Assembly (NCBI GenBank): GCA_942490895.1
Contig: CALNZC010000073.1
Location: 12,040 to 76,039 of the forward strand
From: JAGNXB01 sp942490895
GTDB lineage: Bacteria > Bacteroidota > Bacteroidia > Chitinophagales > Saprospiraceae
Length of the DNA: 64,000 nucleotides
Direction: 5' to 3'
The position numbers and the translations under genes are program-made. The notes under the pieces were generated by a model. That model was not told the origin of the DNA and did no database searches. It was given only the letters and a program-made list of their open reading frames with translations. Each line of letters opens with the position of its first letter. Within the stretch, counting starts at the first letter, position 1. This document shows positions 9,097-17,185 of the stretch, one piece after another.

Positions 9097-9636
9097 ATGC
9101 AGCCATTTGACATCTTCCATCGCCCACTTCATGTATTACTCCTTTCAGCCCTCTTGGGTGTCCTGGTTTTGAATGCCTGTGGGCAGGAACCGAAAGAAAC
9201 GACTGATCTCGCCAGTCCGGCAACCGAACAGGTCGTCGATCAGGCAGAAGTCATGCCTCGCTTTCCCGGATGTGAAGACATGAGTCTCCCCGATGATGAT
9301 ACTCGATATCGATGCTCCGTTCAGCTATTGATGGATTATATCGGCAATGGAATTTCATACCCACCAGAAGCCAAGAAGAACCAAACCAGTGGGGAAGCAG
9401 TGGTCCAATTCATCATTAAAACCGATGGAACTGTAGAATTCAGCAAGATCCTTCAGGATCCGGGTGACGGCCTGGGCGCAATCGCGGAGGCCCAGATCCG
9501 GCGGATGACTCGAGAAGGAATCATATGGCGTCCTGGATATAAGGATGGAAAACCGGTGTCTGTTCGCTTTAACTTACCCGTCAAATTTACCCTGCCCAGG
9601 GACCCGAATACAGGTAAAATGCCAGGTGAAAATTGA
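9097..9636 (+). CDS. Lipoprotein with TonB C-terminal-like domain
   Basis: A 179-residue protein. The ATG at 9097 is preferred over the upstream GTG at 9061 because it gives a compact lipoprotein signal with lipobox VLNAC (Cys at about residue 28). The region from ISYPPEAKKNQTSGEAVVQF to VRFNLPVKFTL (about residues 86-165) matches the TonB C-terminal fold, with the usual YP-x-A start, VxFxIxxDG strand and WxPgxxxGxPV segment. Bacteroidota carry many such energy-transducing or periplasmic TonB-like domains on lipoproteins. It precedes tadA by five bases, probably in one transcript. Confidence 0.8.
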   Translation: MQPFDIFHRPLHVLLLSALLGVLVLNACGQEPKETTDLASPATEQVVDQAEVMPRFPGCEDMSLPDDDTRYRCSVQLLMDYIGNGISYPPEAKKNQTSGEAVVQFIIKTDGTVEFSKILQDPGDGLGAIAEAQIRRMTREGIIWRPGYKDGKPVSVRFNLPVKFTLPRDPNTGKMPGEN

Positions 9637-9641
9637 GTGGT

Positions 9642-10091
9642 ATGCTGACGGTTTATGATGACAATTATTTTATGCGGCAGGCATATGCCGAAGCGGTCAA
9701 GGCCCGGGATCTGGATGAGGTTCCCGTTGGCGCAGTCTTAGTATGCGGGGGCCGGATCATAGCTCGGGCGCACAATACAACTGAACAATTGAATGACGTG
9801 ACGGCTCATGCCGAGATCCTGTGCATCACCGCTGCGTCTGACTACCTGGGAAGTAAATATCTGCCGGAGTGTACGCTCTACGTGACTCTCGAACCCTGTG
9901 TGATGTGTGCCGGAGCCTTACAGTGGTCTCAACTCAGCCGCATCGTTTATGGGGCAGATGATGAGAAGCGGGGTTTTATGCGGTATGGGAAATCCCTCCT
10001 ACATCCCAGCACCACGGTGGAATGCGGCATTCTTCAGGAAGAATGCGGAGAGATACTCAAAGCGTTTTTTCGGAAAAAGCGCGAAGTTTAG
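9642..10091 (+). CDS. tadA: tRNA-specific adenosine deaminase (A34 to I34)
   Basis: A 149-residue zinc deaminase that converts adenosine 34 to inosine in the tRNA-Arg(ACG) anticodon. Both catalytic elements are intact: HAEI (zinc His and proton-shuttle Glu) and PCVMCAGA (the two zinc Cys). Length is normal for the family. The ATG at 9642 is chosen over a TTG overlapping the previous stop. The TAG stop (10089-10091) shares bases with the TAA of the convergent gene on the other strand, so there is no intergenic space. Confidence 0.93.
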   Translation: MLTVYDDNYFMRQAYAEAVKARDLDEVPVGAVLVCGGRIIARAHNTTEQLNDVTAHAEILCITAASDYLGSKYLPECTLYVTLEPCVMCAGALQWSQLSRIVYGADDEKRGFMRYGKSLLHPSTTVECGILQEECGEILKAFFRKKREV

Positions 10092-10768
10092 CGCTGGTTG
10101 GTCGGAAGAGCATCACTGCCAGCGGTCATGGTTTTGAGCGTGGCTTCAGACACTTTCTTGATGGTCAAGGTTTCCACCTCATCGCCCAATTGTAAGGCCA
10201 GTTGATAAGGACCTTCGGGCATAGCACTGAGATCCAGGCTGTACGGATTGACACCAAAATCCAGGATCCATTCCCCGCTTTCTTCGAACGACTGGTCCAG
10301 GTGGCGGAGATGCCACTTCAAAAAGCCACGTGCCCTGCCTTGAACTTCCAATTCAAAACTGGTGGTTGGCAGAATATCAGAATACCGCAGAATGGCAAAT
10401 TGATTAGGAGTGCGATTCTGCAGTGAAATGATGGATGACAACGTCGGTGCTTGATTGTTTCGTTCTATCCGCAAACGATAGTAGTTCAGGGCATCGATCA
10501 CATCGGGTGCCAGGTACTGGTAATCGTTCTGGATGGACGAACCACCTTTTCCATTCACCTGGGTGATTTCCTGAAAGGTCAGTCCGTCTGTGGACTTTTC
10601 CAGAATGAATTGCACGCCAGGTGCTTCGAAGGATGTTTGCCAACGCAATAAATGGCCGATTGGGAAGACCTCCCCTTTCAACTCCTGCTGGAAAACCACA
10701 TGTTGAGCCTGCATCTGCAGGTAGCAGAATCCAACGAGGATAAACAGAAAGGATAATCGCGTTTGCAT
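10088..10768 (-). CDS. Secreted protein with T9SS-associated beta module and sorting-domain-like C-terminus
   Basis: A 226-residue exported protein. The signal peptide covers about residues 1-22 (start MQTRLSFLFILVGF, ends QMQAQ), which places the start at 10768 rather than 10816. The segment with RWQTSFEA, FILEKSTDGLTFQEI and LNYYRLRIE is the beta module that commonly precedes type IX sorting domains in Bacteroidota secreted proteins. The final part (LDLSAMPEGPYQLALQLGDE) resembles a type A sorting domain, but about 16 extra residues follow and the usual YPNP start is missing, so export by T9SS is uncertain. It overlaps the tadA stop convergently. Confidence 0.7.
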   Translation of the reverse strand: MQTRLSFLFILVGFCYLQMQAQHVVFQQELKGEVFPIGHLLRWQTSFEAPGVQFILEKSTDGLTFQEITQVNGKGGSSIQNDYQYLAPDVIDALNYYRLRIERNNQAPTLSSIISLQNRTPNQFAILRYSDILPTTSFELEVQGRARGFLKWHLRHLDQSFEESGEWILDFGVNPYSLDLSAMPEGPYQLALQLGDEVETLTIKKVSEATLKTMTAGSDALPTNQR

Positions 10769-10965
10769 AAGAAACCTTAGAACAAACAATATGCCGAACT
10801 GCATCCTTTGATGCAAGACGGTAGATTCAGGTTTTGTGACAGCATAATCGATGTAGTTTGGTCTGAATTTTGCACCTGTCGGGGGTTAACACGGCGTTAA
10901 ACCGCGCAGGCAACCACCTAAAATTTGGACGACCTGTCGTTCTTCGTATAGAAAAACCACTCATC

Positions 10966-11499
10966 ATGTCACGTTTACCCCTTTTCCTTGCATTGCTGAC
11001 CATCATGTCATGCTCACCAAAGTTGACTCCATTCACTTCTGATCTGATTGACAAGAATGGATGGGAGGAGCAAGACCTGAAAAAGATTCAGTTCTATCTG
11101 TCTCAGGACATTATCCTCCAGCGTGAAATTCGAAAGAACAGCTCTGAGATCGTGATGGGTGAGATCGTCATGCAAGGTGGCCGTGAAGTGGACCAGATCT
11201 CGTTCATGGCCGGCACTCCGGGTGTGTTGATCCAGATGGCCCGACAGGAAAAATTGGCGATTAGTTTTGAGACCGGGGATGATCAGCGTTTCCTGATCTT
11301 CACACCTCATCCCAAGCGAAATGGCACTTTTGTCTTGTCAGCCCGTAACTGGGATAAAGGCAGTGGTCAGATCAATTATGGAGGCAGTTACTACTATACC
11401 ATTCCCGGAAGTGGGTTGGCCTCATTGATGGTGGACCTCAAAGCCAGTCAGACCAACACGGTCAAATCACGTCAGGCCACGGGCCGAAAGGTGAATTAG
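10966..11499 (+). CDS. Lipoprotein of unknown function
   Basis: A 177-residue protein with signal MSRLPLFLALLTIMSC; the Cys at residue 16 fits a lipobox (TIMSC). That decides the start at 10966 over an upstream in-frame ATG at 10870. The mature part (DLIDKNGWEEQDLKKIQFYLSQ onward) is soluble with alternating beta pattern and no motif known to me; the same architecture looks like a conserved Bacteroidota lipoprotein, which I cannot confirm. The stop at 11497-11499 overlaps the end of the convergent pcm gene. Confidence 0.65.
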   Translation: MSRLPLFLALLTIMSCSPKLTPFTSDLIDKNGWEEQDLKKIQFYLSQDIILQREIRKNSSEIVMGEIVMQGGREVDQISFMAGTPGVLIQMARQEKLAISFETGDDQRFLIFTPHPKRNGTFVLSARNWDKGSGQINYGGSYYYTIPGSGLASLMVDLKASQTNTVKSRQATGRKVN

Positions 11500-12143
11500 T
11501 CGGCATCCAGCCCGCCCAAAAATGGCACGAACCGATATTGACCGAATACTTCTTTTTTGAAGGTCGTCTCGTCTACCCGGATGATGCGTCGCATTTCCTG
11601 AACATCCGAACCGACTGGTATGACCAGAATGCCACCAATCACCAGTTGGTCTAACAAGGGCTGAGGGACGTTTTCGGCAGCAGCTGTGACAATAATTCGA
11701 TCGTAAGGGGCATAGGTTTCCAGACCCATCATGCCATCCTTATAAAAACACCGGATCCGTGCATATCCCAATGTTTTCAGGAAGGCTTTTGATTTCTGAT
11801 ACAGGAGTCGTTGCCGTTCCACGGTGAACACCCGGGCACCCAACTGGTGGAGGATAGCGGCCTGGTATCCTGAACCCGTTCCAATCTCCAGGACTTTTTG
11901 ATGTTTTTCAACCTGCAACAGCTCGGTCATCCGCGCTACAGTATAGGGCTGTGAGATCGACTGCTCTTTATCAATGGGGAAGGCTTTGTCTTCGTAAGCC
12001 AGCTCTTCAAAAGCTCGATCCAGAAACCAGTGACGGGGCACATCCCAGAGGGCCTGGAGGACCTGTTCATCCTGAATCCCCTTTTGCCTCAGGGTTTCCA
12101 GAAGCTTTCGGCGCATGCCCTTATGGCGGTAGTTGTCTTCCAC
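11496..12143 (-). CDS. pcm: Protein-L-isoaspartate O-methyltransferase
   Basis: A 215-residue SAM-dependent enzyme that methylates L-isoaspartyl residues in damaged proteins and so starts their repair. Key motifs are present: DKEQSISQPYTVARMTELL (substrate loop), VLEIGTGSGYQAAIL (SAM motif I) and YDRIIVTAAAENVPQPLL (post motifs). Length is normal. The start is GTG at 12143. A TACTTTTA box lies five bases upstream of it, so the transcript may be nearly leaderless. Confidence 0.93.
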   Translation of the reverse strand: MEDNYRHKGMRRKLLETLRQKGIQDEQVLQALWDVPRHWFLDRAFEELAYEDKAFPIDKEQSISQPYTVARMTELLQVEKHQKVLEIGTGSGYQAAILHQLGARVFTVERQRLLYQKSKAFLKTLGYARIRCFYKDGMMGLETYAPYDRIIVTAAAENVPQPLLDQLVIGGILVIPVGSDVQEMRRIIRVDETTFKKEVFGQYRFVPFLGGLDAD

Positions 12144-12148
12144 GGTGG

Positions 12149-12156
12149 TAAAAGTA
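12149..12156 (-). promoter_or_regulatory. Candidate -7 box TACTTTTA for pcm
   Basis: On the reverse strand a TACTTTTA (one base off TAnnTTTG) ends 5 nt before the GTG start of pcm. The spacing matches the other -7 boxes found next to start codons in this window. Confidence 0.35.
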
Positions 12157-12213
12157 GGGGAAAGTGAGAGGATACAAGAATAGGAATGATGCCAGGAACT
12201 AAATTGTGATTTA

Positions 12214-12350
12214 TCCCGAAGGATGGTAGCCCTTGGTTTCCTGACCGCCGCAGGAGGTTAACCCTGAAGATGAAAAATTACCTTGCCACTGAAACCATTA
12301 AAATGGTTTCCTCGGGTTCATTGAAACCCCGGGCTACACGATCTTCGGGA
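12214..12350. repeat. 137-bp repeat with inverted ends (TAGCCC family, copy 1)
   Basis: The ends are imperfect inverted repeats (TCCCGAAG...TAGCCC at the left, GGGCTAC...CTTCGGGA at the right). Inside are a 32-nt block, 12235-12266, that recurs exactly 600 bases later at 12835-12866, and a perfect 9-bp hairpin with arms GAAACCATT and AATGGTTTC at 12291-12310. It carries no open frame and lies upstream of the hexomutase gene. Confidence 0.75.
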
Positions 12351-12393
12351 ATAGATTAGGGGCACCTCTATCAACTCCACTCCATCACCAAGC

Positions 12394-12413
12394 AATCCGC
12401 CAGCTGGCGGATT
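12394..12413. repeat. Perfect 20-nt palindrome
   Basis: AATCCGCCAGCTGGCGGATT reads the same on both strands. Its 16-nt core recurs at 16223-16238. It sits in the 12.1-13.0 kb non-coding region, between other repeats. Confidence 0.6.
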
Positions 12414-12460
12414 TTGCTCAAATAACAAAGTCAAAATTAGAATAACCCAATACACCCGTT

Positions 12461-12626
12461 GTTGGTGCTGGTGTCTCACCAGCTCCTTTTATCTGCCGGT
12501 GTCCCCACCGGAACATGAAAACGGATCTCTCAATTGGAGCCCCAACCCAAGCATGAACACCCGTCTAAAGGTTGCGGTGGGACAAAGCGCAATAACCGGT
12601 TCGAGTGAGACACTCGAACCAACAAG
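12461..12626. repeat. Cluster of AGA-loop hairpins
   Basis: The cluster contains an inverted-orientation hairpin 12467-12483 (arms GCTGGTG/CACCAGC as read on the reverse strand, loop AGA) next to a variant 12496-12511 (arms CCGGTG/CACCGG). It also contains a forward hairpin 12598-12620 with 10-bp arms GGTTCGAGTG/CACTCGAACC around loop AGA, preceded by a decayed GCGGTG hairpin at 12574-12590. Both intact units end in ACCAAC. The hairpins belong to the family described under 19969-20060. Confidence 0.8.
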
Positions 12627-12665
12627 CCTCATTGATTATCGAATATGGAGGAGCTAGACAGCCCG

Positions 12666-12690
12666 CCCCCCCCCCGAGTACTCGGGGGGG
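12666..12690. repeat. C10 tract and GAGTACTC palindrome
   Basis: A run of ten C (12666-12675) opens a perfect 22-nt palindrome, 12669-12690: seven C, GAGTACTC, seven G. Related GAGTACTC-centred palindromes occur at 63597-63612. Confidence 0.6.
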
Positions 12691-12815
12691 TGTTTTGTTG
12701 TGCCAACATGAATAGCTCCAATTTTATCCACCTGAGGTGGTTTCATTCATCATGAGGAATAATCCTTTGAATATGGGGTCAAACATGCTCACGAAACAGC
12801 CTTATCCGTAAAAGA

Positions 12816-12900
12816 GTAGCCCAGGGTTTCCTGACCGCCGCAGGAGGTTAACCCTGGGACCTCGAAATCACCTCAATGCAGAAACCATTTTAATGGTTTC
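12816..12900. repeat. TAGCCC-family repeat, copy 2
   Basis: It starts GTAGCCCAGGGTTTC, shares the 32-nt block of copy 1 (12835-12866 here), and ends with the hairpin arms GAAACCATT/AATGGTTTC at 12881-12900. CCCAGGGTT and AACCCTGGG form an outer stem around an inner CCT...AGG hairpin. It ends 86 bases before the hexomutase start codon. Confidence 0.75.
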
Positions 12901-12971
12901 CCCACCCATATTATCTTCATCATCCCTTTGTTTTATCCATCCCAGGTGTCGTCTCTGGAATGAGAAAGCCC

Positions 12972-12979
12972 TATTTTTG
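12972..12979 (+). promoter_or_regulatory. Candidate -7 box TATTTTTG
   Basis: An exact TAnnTTTG match ends 6 nt before the ATG at 12986, leaving no room for a ribosome binding site if transcription starts at the usual distance. Confidence 0.45.
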
Positions 12980-12985
12980 CGGGCT

Positions 12986-14392
12986 ATGAATACAACGATC
13001 AAATTCGGAACCGACGGATGGCGAGCGATCATCGCCCGAGACTATACAGAAAACAACGTCATGCGGGTGGCCAAAGGCACCGCTGACTGGATGAATGAAC
13101 AGGGCATGACCCGCGCAGTCATTGGCCATGATTGTCGCTTTGGCGGACAGATGTTTGCCGAGGCTACGGCTCGTGTCTTTGCAGGAGAAGGCATCCAGGT
13201 TCATCTGGCGAAAGGCTTTGTCTCCACGCCGATGGTTTCCCTCGGGGTGGTCAAGCAACAAGCGGATATGGGCATTGTCATCACTGCGTCCCACAATCCG
13301 CCGTCGTACAATGGGTTCAAACTGAAATCTTCTTTTGGTGGACCGACCATTCCAAAGGACATTGCCGCTGTGGAAGCGGCTATACCGAGGACATTGGAAG
13401 ATAACTATGCCTCCTTTGATGTGCTTTTGGAGAAGGGGTTGATCCGCTATGTAGATCTGGAGGAGTTGTATTTCCAACACGTACAGGAAGGCTTTGACAT
13501 CCCGATGATCCAGGCCTCCGGCATCCGTCTGGCTTATGACGCGATGTATGGCGCCGGACAACGCATCTTGCCGCGCATCCTGCCTGATGCTCATTGCTTG
13601 CATTGCGATGACAATCCCGGTTTCCATGGTCAGGCGCCGGAGCCGATTCATCGTAATCTCACAGAACTTTCCGAATTGCTGGCCACTTCTGGCCAGTTTG
13701 GTGCCGGACTGGCCAATGACGGCGATGCCGATCGCATCGGGATGTATGACAGCAAAGGCCGTTTTGTGGACAGCCATCACCTTCTGCTTCTGCTGCTGAT
13801 TTACCTCCACGACTATAAAAACCTCCGCGGCAAGGTGGTAGTGACCTTCTCAGTAACCGACAAGATGGAGACCCTGGCCAGGCAGTATGGTCTGGACTTC
13901 GAAGTGACGAAGATCGGCTTCAAGTATATCGCCGAGATCATGATCGAGCAGGATGTTCTGGTGGGTGGTGAAGAATCCGGTGGACTGGCCGTCAAAGGGC
14001 ATATCCCCGAGCGGGATGGTGTCTGGATGGGATTGATGATCCTGGAGTTCATGGCCCGCACCAACAAGACTCTGGATCAGTTGGTGGAAATGGTCCACGA
14101 AAAGGTGGGCTCCTTTGATTTTGATCGCTGGGATCTGCATGTGGAGGAATCCCACAAACAGGCGGTGATTGCTGCTTGTAAGAACGATACCATCGACCCT
14201 GAGAACACGCTGGGGACGACCCGGAAAGAAGATCTGGACGGATTCAAATATTACCTGCCGGAAGGCTGGTTGATGTTCCGCCCGAGTGGTACGGAGCCGG
14301 TGCTGCGTGTCTACGCCCAGGGGGGCAATATGGATGAGGTGCAGGATATTTTGAAGCGAGCGAAAAAGCTGGTGGATCGGTTGGCTGAATGA
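12986..14392 (+). CDS. Alpha-D-phosphohexomutase (phosphoglucomutase/phosphomannomutase family)
   Basis: A 468-residue enzyme moving phosphate between C1 and C6 of hexose phosphates. All four family signatures are intact: TASHNPPSYNGFK (the phosphoserine loop), NDGDADRIG (metal site), GGEESGG (sugar specificity loop) and RPSGTEPVLRVYA (phosphate binding). GEESGG is the glucose/mannose-type loop, so phosphoglucomutase or phosphomannomutase activity is more likely than glucosamine mutase. The start at 12986 is chosen because MNTTIKFGTDGWRA is the typical N-terminus; the upstream extension runs into a repeat. Confidence 0.92.
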   Translation: MNTTIKFGTDGWRAIIARDYTENNVMRVAKGTADWMNEQGMTRAVIGHDCRFGGQMFAEATARVFAGEGIQVHLAKGFVSTPMVSLGVVKQQADMGIVITASHNPPSYNGFKLKSSFGGPTIPKDIAAVEAAIPRTLEDNYASFDVLLEKGLIRYVDLEELYFQHVQEGFDIPMIQASGIRLAYDAMYGAGQRILPRILPDAHCLHCDDNPGFHGQAPEPIHRNLTELSELLATSGQFGAGLANDGDADRIGMYDSKGRFVDSHHLLLLLLIYLHDYKNLRGKVVVTFSVTDKMETLARQYGLDFEVTKIGFKYIAEIMIEQDVLVGGEESGGLAVKGHIPERDGVWMGLMILEFMARTNKTLDQLVEMVHEKVGSFDFDRWDLHVEESHKQAVIAACKNDTIDPENTLGTTRKEDLDGFKYYLPEGWLMFRPSGTEPVLRVYAQGGNMDEVQDILKRAKKLVDRLAE

Positions 14393-14774
14393 AAAATTAA
14401 CGAAACCAACCCTGCGATAGCTGAATTCGATCAACTTTAGTACCTAAATATCTGTCTTTTCCCGTTTTGTACATGCCAACACTTTGATTGTGTCCATCTC
14501 TATTGGTATTTTAATTAAGTATGTACTCCTGGAATAGTGTGTTGATTGATTTCAGAGCCCATGACAACGGATCCCTTTTAAAACAATGAAAGCGTGGGAC
14601 ATGCACCAAGACTGCATCATTCAGTTAAGAAGTACTCGTACCGATTGAAAATATACGGAGATAATGATGTTCGACGTTGATGAGATATTGCGAGTCGGAG
14701 ATATTTTTGTGTCCCAAGCAAGTGGACAAGATCTACCTGGGGGGGGGTTTCTCCGATCATCCAACAGTAAGTAT

Positions 14775-14829
<55 letters not shown>

Positions 14830-15389
14830 AGTCATCAATTCGGAAATTGTATTTTAGTAGCTCGATAAATTTGAATAATTGGATTTTGAATATATTTTCC
14901 TGATTGGTTAATGATTATTTCTGTTTTCGTGATCGGTTGGTCATAGTTGAGGTCATTCTGTGATGGATATTTTCTGCCATATCCCTTCAATTGTGTGAAG
15001 TTGATTGAACTTTACTGCAAAACACGTGAGAGTATGCATTCTCAATACTTTTTTTCTCTAATCCAATCTATTATAAGTCATACGCGGGGGGGGGGAAGAA
15101 ATAGTAGATGATTTTCGCTATAAGCTCATTCGGGCCTTACGGGAGGGACAAATTGATTCTACAAATGATAACTTTATTAAAACCAGGACATCAATTCACC
15201 ATCTAAAGCCTTCTATTTTGAAGGATTAGGTATCATTATCAGATTGACATGGGGGGGGCGAGGGAGTATATTTCAGGGTTAAAAAACCTTAGAATAGACC
15301 TTCGTATTGATTGTAATTATGATATTGTGAATCGAGATGGGTAGCTGAGTTCATCTAACAAAAGAATATCATTTCTTCTGCAAGAACAT

Positions 15390-15566
15390 CTATGTATATA
15401 CAATCCAATCTTCAATTGTGTTGTATAGCGTTAAGTAATTAGAATCAATATTCTGTATATTTTTATGAGATTGATACTCTCGATTGATTGAATGCAATTG
15501 AATTCCTATCGCTGAAATAATGATTCCATAGATTGTGATAAATGTGAGTCGAATTTTTATATTCAT
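15390..15566 (-). CDS. Possible small membrane protein (weak)
   Basis: A 58-residue frame starting MNIKIRLTFITIYGIIISA with one hydrophobic segment followed by a polar tail (NREYQSHKNIQNID). It lies in the AT-rich island, immediately downstream of the frameshifted YCII gene. There is no family match that I know and no clear ribosome binding site. AT-rich DNA gives such frames easily, so this may be chance. Confidence 0.2.
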   Translation of the reverse strand: MNIKIRLTFITIYGIIISAIGIQLHSINREYQSHKNIQNIDSNYLTLYNTIEDWIVYT

Positions 15567-15594
15567 GAATAAATAGGATATACCTATTGCTTGA

Positions 15595-16070
15595 TCAATT
15601 AACAATCTTTATCTTCTGCACCTTCTTGCTCAACTGATTCACCTCCATCAATGCGGCACTGCCATACCAGGGATGCAGTTCCATGACCAGTCGGCCGGCC
15701 TGAATGGCCGGATCGGTTCGGGTTAATTCTTCTGCTTCTTCTACCGTAGCTACATTGAAAATATAGATCCCGCGTACCTCACCTTGATCCAGGAACGGAC
15801 CGCTAAAACCAGGGTGCCTTCTTCAGCCATCCGCATGATATTTTCCAGATGGGCCTTCTGAAGGGCGGCAGCAGTTTCCTTGTCCTGACTGCGATCCGGA
15901 CCGGCTTTGAGAAAGGCCATGACATAGGGTTTCATGCCGTAGTCGTCGGCTCCGAGTTGAGCAGCATATGTTGAGTCATAGACTATTTCAGAGGTCACCT
16001 CACTTTGGGCAGACAATGAATGCCCATAAAGGAATATTGTAAGCAGGAACAGGAGGTGATAGTGCATCAT
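15595..16070 (-). pseudogene. YCII-family exported protein, broken by a one-base frameshift
   Basis: The first 106 codons encode a signal peptide (FLLTIFLYGHSLSAQ) and the N-terminal half of a YCII-like domain (YVMAFLKAGPDRSQD, LQKAHLENIMRMAEEGTLVL). That frame leaves the family pattern near 15805-15808, an A4 (T4 on the coding strand), and stops at 15750. One extra base there restores GPFLDQGEVRGIYIFNVATV and continues to ELHPWYGSAAL, with a stop at 15595-15597. The continuation is clearly homologous in style (GIYIFxV, HPW), so either the gene is inactivated or the sequence has an indel. YCII proteins are small ferredoxin-like-fold enzymes; the role here is unknown. Confidence 0.75.
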
Positions 16071-16213
16071 TTAAGAGATTGAACTGATTCGAAAATACAA
16101 CATTCTAGACTTTGCTACCTATTTGGTTTCAACTTCTTGGTTGGAGTTGGGGGGGTCAGGATTTCAATCTTTGGTGCCTGCTGGTCTTTTTATTGAACTG
16201 TATTTCACCCCCG
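16071..16213. other. Non-coding stretch
   Basis: No gene is supported here. A G7 tract lies at 16149-16155. The stretch leads into the hairpin array at 16214. Confidence 0.5.
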
Positions 16214-16319
16214 GCCCCGCCTTCCGCCAGCTGGCGGACCGGCGGGGCTCCTTCTTTTGACGCGCCAAAAGGAACCAATCCCGAGTTCTCGGGACTGTAA
16301 AATGCGTCGCATTTTACAG
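16214..16319. repeat. Array of four adjacent hairpins
   Basis: Four structures follow in 106 bases. (1) GCCCCGCC/GGCGGGGC (16214-16248) encloses the palindrome TCCGCCAGCTGGCGGA. (2) CTTTTG-ACGCGC-CAAAAG lies at 16254-16271. (3) TCCCGAG/CTCGGGA has a TT loop, 16279-16294. (4) A perfect 12-bp stem CTGTAAAATGCG/CGCATTTTACAG has a one-base loop, 16295-16319. Hairpins 3 and 4 abut without a gap. No coding potential is convincing. Confidence 0.7.
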
Positions 16320-17185
16320 AAGCTTGTCGCCGAAATGCTCGCTGACAATGATTTTAGATATCGGATTATCTCATCTTATGTATGGAAGATGTTGTACTCC
16401 GAGAACCTGCGCTGGTTTTCTGCGGTTGCAGTCAAGAACCTTGATCAGAAAGAAGTTTAGCTGGTTCAATCAATGGTACGTCTTGCTTATCCACAGAAAA
16501 AGGCGCTCCTTCGGACCGGTTCTCTCCGTGTCTGGGGCGAGCTGTCCGGCGACGATGGATAGGATACTAGGAAAATACTCCAGGAAAATAAGACTAAATG
16601 AATAAATATTCAATGTCGCAATCGTACAAAATAATAGAAATTAACCTAAATGTCAATTGATAATCAACATGCTATATGTCTGTGAAGGAAGTTTATCATT
16701 TGCATCTATCTATATAGATTGAGCGGTTGAATTGGATTGAAATGGCCATTCAATTTGTCGCCAAACCAGGGCCTCCCAGACATATCAGAGACCCGTATTC
16801 CAGTTAGGAAAGTAAATATCCGCTTTGCAATTGTTGTTCATTCCGAAACGTGCCGCATTATTTGGTCGGACAATTAATGCATAGGCTAAGTAAGAAGGGA
16901 TGCTTTTCATGAACCTCACATTCCAAACAAGAGTACGGGGTACCGATCAAATACGAGCGGCCGGGTCCTGATATTAACGTAAGTTCTAACATGTAATGCG
17001 ATGAGAGTCCTGATCAATATGAAAATGAAGGCCCATTTTGGCGATAAGCGTTTTTTGGTGACTTTTTGACGCAACAAAAAGTCACTGCCTCGGCGGCATA
17101 AGCCGGGCCAGGCATGTAATCCGGATGGGTTAATTGTTTTGCAGAATTGTCAAAGTGGAAAACTGCACTTCCTGATTTGTATATC
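16320..17185. other. Gene-free region with one strong hairpin
   Basis: No gene is supported. Short frames at 16324-16605 have no protein-like conservation and overlap repeats. The only clear structure is the hairpin at 17058-17085: arms GTGACTTTTTG/CAAAAAGTCAC, loop ACGCAA, similar in loop sequence to the second hairpin of the 16.2 kb array. It may serve as a terminator for the helicase gene ending at 17186. Confidence 0.5.
17058..17085 (-). terminator. Hairpin downstream of the helicase gene
   Basis: A perfect 11-bp stem (GTGACTTTTTG/CAAAAAGTCAC) with six-base loop. On the reverse strand it lies about 100 bases past the helicase stop, and the stem itself carries the A/T tract. It is a dispersed-repeat hairpin that may double as a terminator. 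Confidence 0.35.

Noticed and set aside
12598..12620. GGTTCGAGT resembling a tRNA T-loop
   Set aside because: It is one arm of an AGA-loop hairpin; there is no acceptor stem, D arm or anticodon arm around it.
16112..16605. Short frames on the plus strand
   Set aside because: They run through hairpins and repeat DNA, without ribosome binding sites or protein-like pattern.
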